Part shown: positions 14,242-14,924 of the stretch, one piece after another | Position numbering within the stretch: the first letter of the stretch is position 1 | Layout of the letters: each line of letters begins with the position of its first letter | DNA from: JAWXTP01 sp044433415 | GTDB taxonomy: Bacteria > Bacteroidota > Bacteroidia > Bacteroidales > Rikenellaceae | Assembly: GCA_044433415.1 (NCBI GenBank) | Contig: JAWXTP010000071.1 | Location: 1 to 14,924 of the forward strand | Reading direction: 5' to 3' | Length of the DNA stretch: 14,924 nucleotides | Program-made: the position numbers and the translations under genes | Notes under the pieces: model-generated | What the model was told of the DNA's origin: nothing | Database searches by the model: none | The model's input: only the letters and a program-made list of their open reading frames with translations

Positions 14242-14924
14242 TTATTTCACATTCCGTACCAACCTCACATAATTAAAACATCGCAAGCCACCCTCAGCAG
14301 AAGGACCCCCTTCGTATTTCGAGAAAAAGCGCACCGCACCAGCTCCATGGCTATCTATTCCATACGGATCTACAGCACGTCCAAATGATACATACCACGC
14401 AAAACAGAACGGGTCATTTCGGCGCGTTAAAGCTGAAGTGCTTGTCCAGATATATGGATAATCCTTATCGCCATTCTCGTTTATAATTTCTGTACTCACA
14501 AACATTGGGTCTATCGCTGCTCCAACTTTAGCTGGATCTGTTGCACTTGGGGCATAGTTATAATCTAAAATACCCTGTAATTCTTTAACATTAGGTAAAC
14601 GCCAATCTGTGCAACCTGCTAACTCAGCATCTTCGGCATATTTAAGAGCCTTAATCCACTCCATACCTTCTTCACTGTCAACCTTAGCCCACATTAAGCC
14701 TGTTGTCTTATCTGTGATGGTGCCATCACCATTATCGACAAAGTTATTAATACCGTACTCTGCTCCTCGAACAGCTCTAACATATTTCTGCATTCGGTTT
14801 CCTCCACCTTGCTGACCACCTTGCTGTCCTCCTTGTCGACCTTGTTGTGGACGCTGTTGTGGACGCTCATTTGATGCCATTTGTGTAGTATCACGTGGTG
14901 GTCGTTGTTGTTGTTCCACTTGTC
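14242..14924 (-). CDS. DUF1566 protein with Gln/Gly-rich linker (5' end outside window)
   Basis: The frame stays open to the right edge. A GTG at 14919-14917 is probably an internal valine, so the gene is 5' truncated. The visible N-terminal part is a low-complexity linker rich in Q, G, R and P (QQGRQGGQQGGQQGGGNRMQ). It leads to a complete DUF1566 (Lcl C-terminal-like) domain: NGDGTITDKTTGLMW, then CTDWRLPNVKELQGILDY, then PYIWTSTSA and a final GGLRCFNYVRLVRNVK. The family is common in secreted and surface proteins of Bacteroidota and others and is thought to form a lectin-like fold; no enzymatic role is known. A signal peptide would be expected upstream of the window edge. The gene converges on the ketopantoate-reductase-like gene. 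Confidence 0.82.
   Translation of the reverse strand, partial: QVEQQQRPPRDTTQMASNERPQQRPQQGRQGGQQGGQQGGGNRMQKYVRAVRGAEYGINNFVDNGDGTITDKTTGLMWAKVDSEEGMEWIKALKYAEDAELAGCTDWRLPNVKELQGILDYNYAPSATDPAKVGAAIDPMFVSTEIINENGDKDYPYIWTSTSALTRRNDPFCFAWYVSFGRAVDPYGIDSHGAGAVRFFSKYEGGPSAEGGLRCFNYVRLVRNVK

Noticed and set aside
14917..14919. GTG start of the DUF1566 gene
   Set aside because: The frame is open to the window edge and the residues are mid-linker, so GTG is most likely an internal valine.

Overview
The window is chromosomal DNA from an AT-rich member of the Bacteroidota, most likely the order Bacteroidales. The support is the recurring Bacteroidota-type -7 promoter box (TAnnTTTG) upstream of several genes, the absence of strong Shine-Dalgarno sequences, and family-typical proteins. 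These include an ACT-ACT-SerB of about 400 residues, a long NusB of about 310 residues, a MauE/DoxX-like protein with a CGCFGDA motif, a DUF2807 (GIN) protein, a lipoprotein DUF1573 and a DUF1566 protein. Genus cannot be fixed from what I can see. No tRNA, rRNA, CRISPR array, insertion sequence, integrase or phage gene is visible.

Layout. Positions 1-148 hold the tail of a membrane-protein gene. serB (236-1462, +) follows behind its own promoter. A convergent gap (1463-1740) is unusually GC-rich and repeat-laden and ends in a near-ideal terminator hairpin. On the minus strand, reading right to left, pfkA (4692-3589) is followed by a terminator. Then come two exported proteins, a DUF2807 protein (3502-2795) and a beta-propeller-like protein (2775-1741). 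Further right, also on the minus strand, is a two-gene operon of a MauE/DoxX-like membrane protein (7407-6142) and an overlapping exported protein (6155-4986). Its promoter has two overlapping palindromes upstream. A small acidic-tailed protein (8029-7739, -) is divergent from ligA (8282-10288, +). The plus-strand cluster nusB, DUF1573 lipoprotein and yajC runs from 10546 to 12313. The yajC terminator opens a 250-bp mosaic of inverted repeats (12351-12600). The right end has a YhcH/YjgK/YiaL-family gene (13105-12656, -) divergent from a ketopantoate-reductase-like gene (13193-14128, +). Last is the 3' part of a DUF1566 gene that runs off the edge (14924-14242, -).

Functions. Most genes are housekeeping: serine synthesis, glycolysis, DNA ligation, rRNA antitermination, Sec-associated export and possible pantothenate synthesis. 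The envelope genes (2795-1741, 7407-4986, 11522-11959, 14924-14242) are poorly characterised families.

I do not see a convincing new defence or mobile system. The most interesting signals are non-coding: the repeat mosaic at 12351-12600, the GC-rich repeat island at 1463-1678, the palindromes upstream of the 7407 operon, and the hairpin cluster with a possible antisense promoter at 7566-7738.
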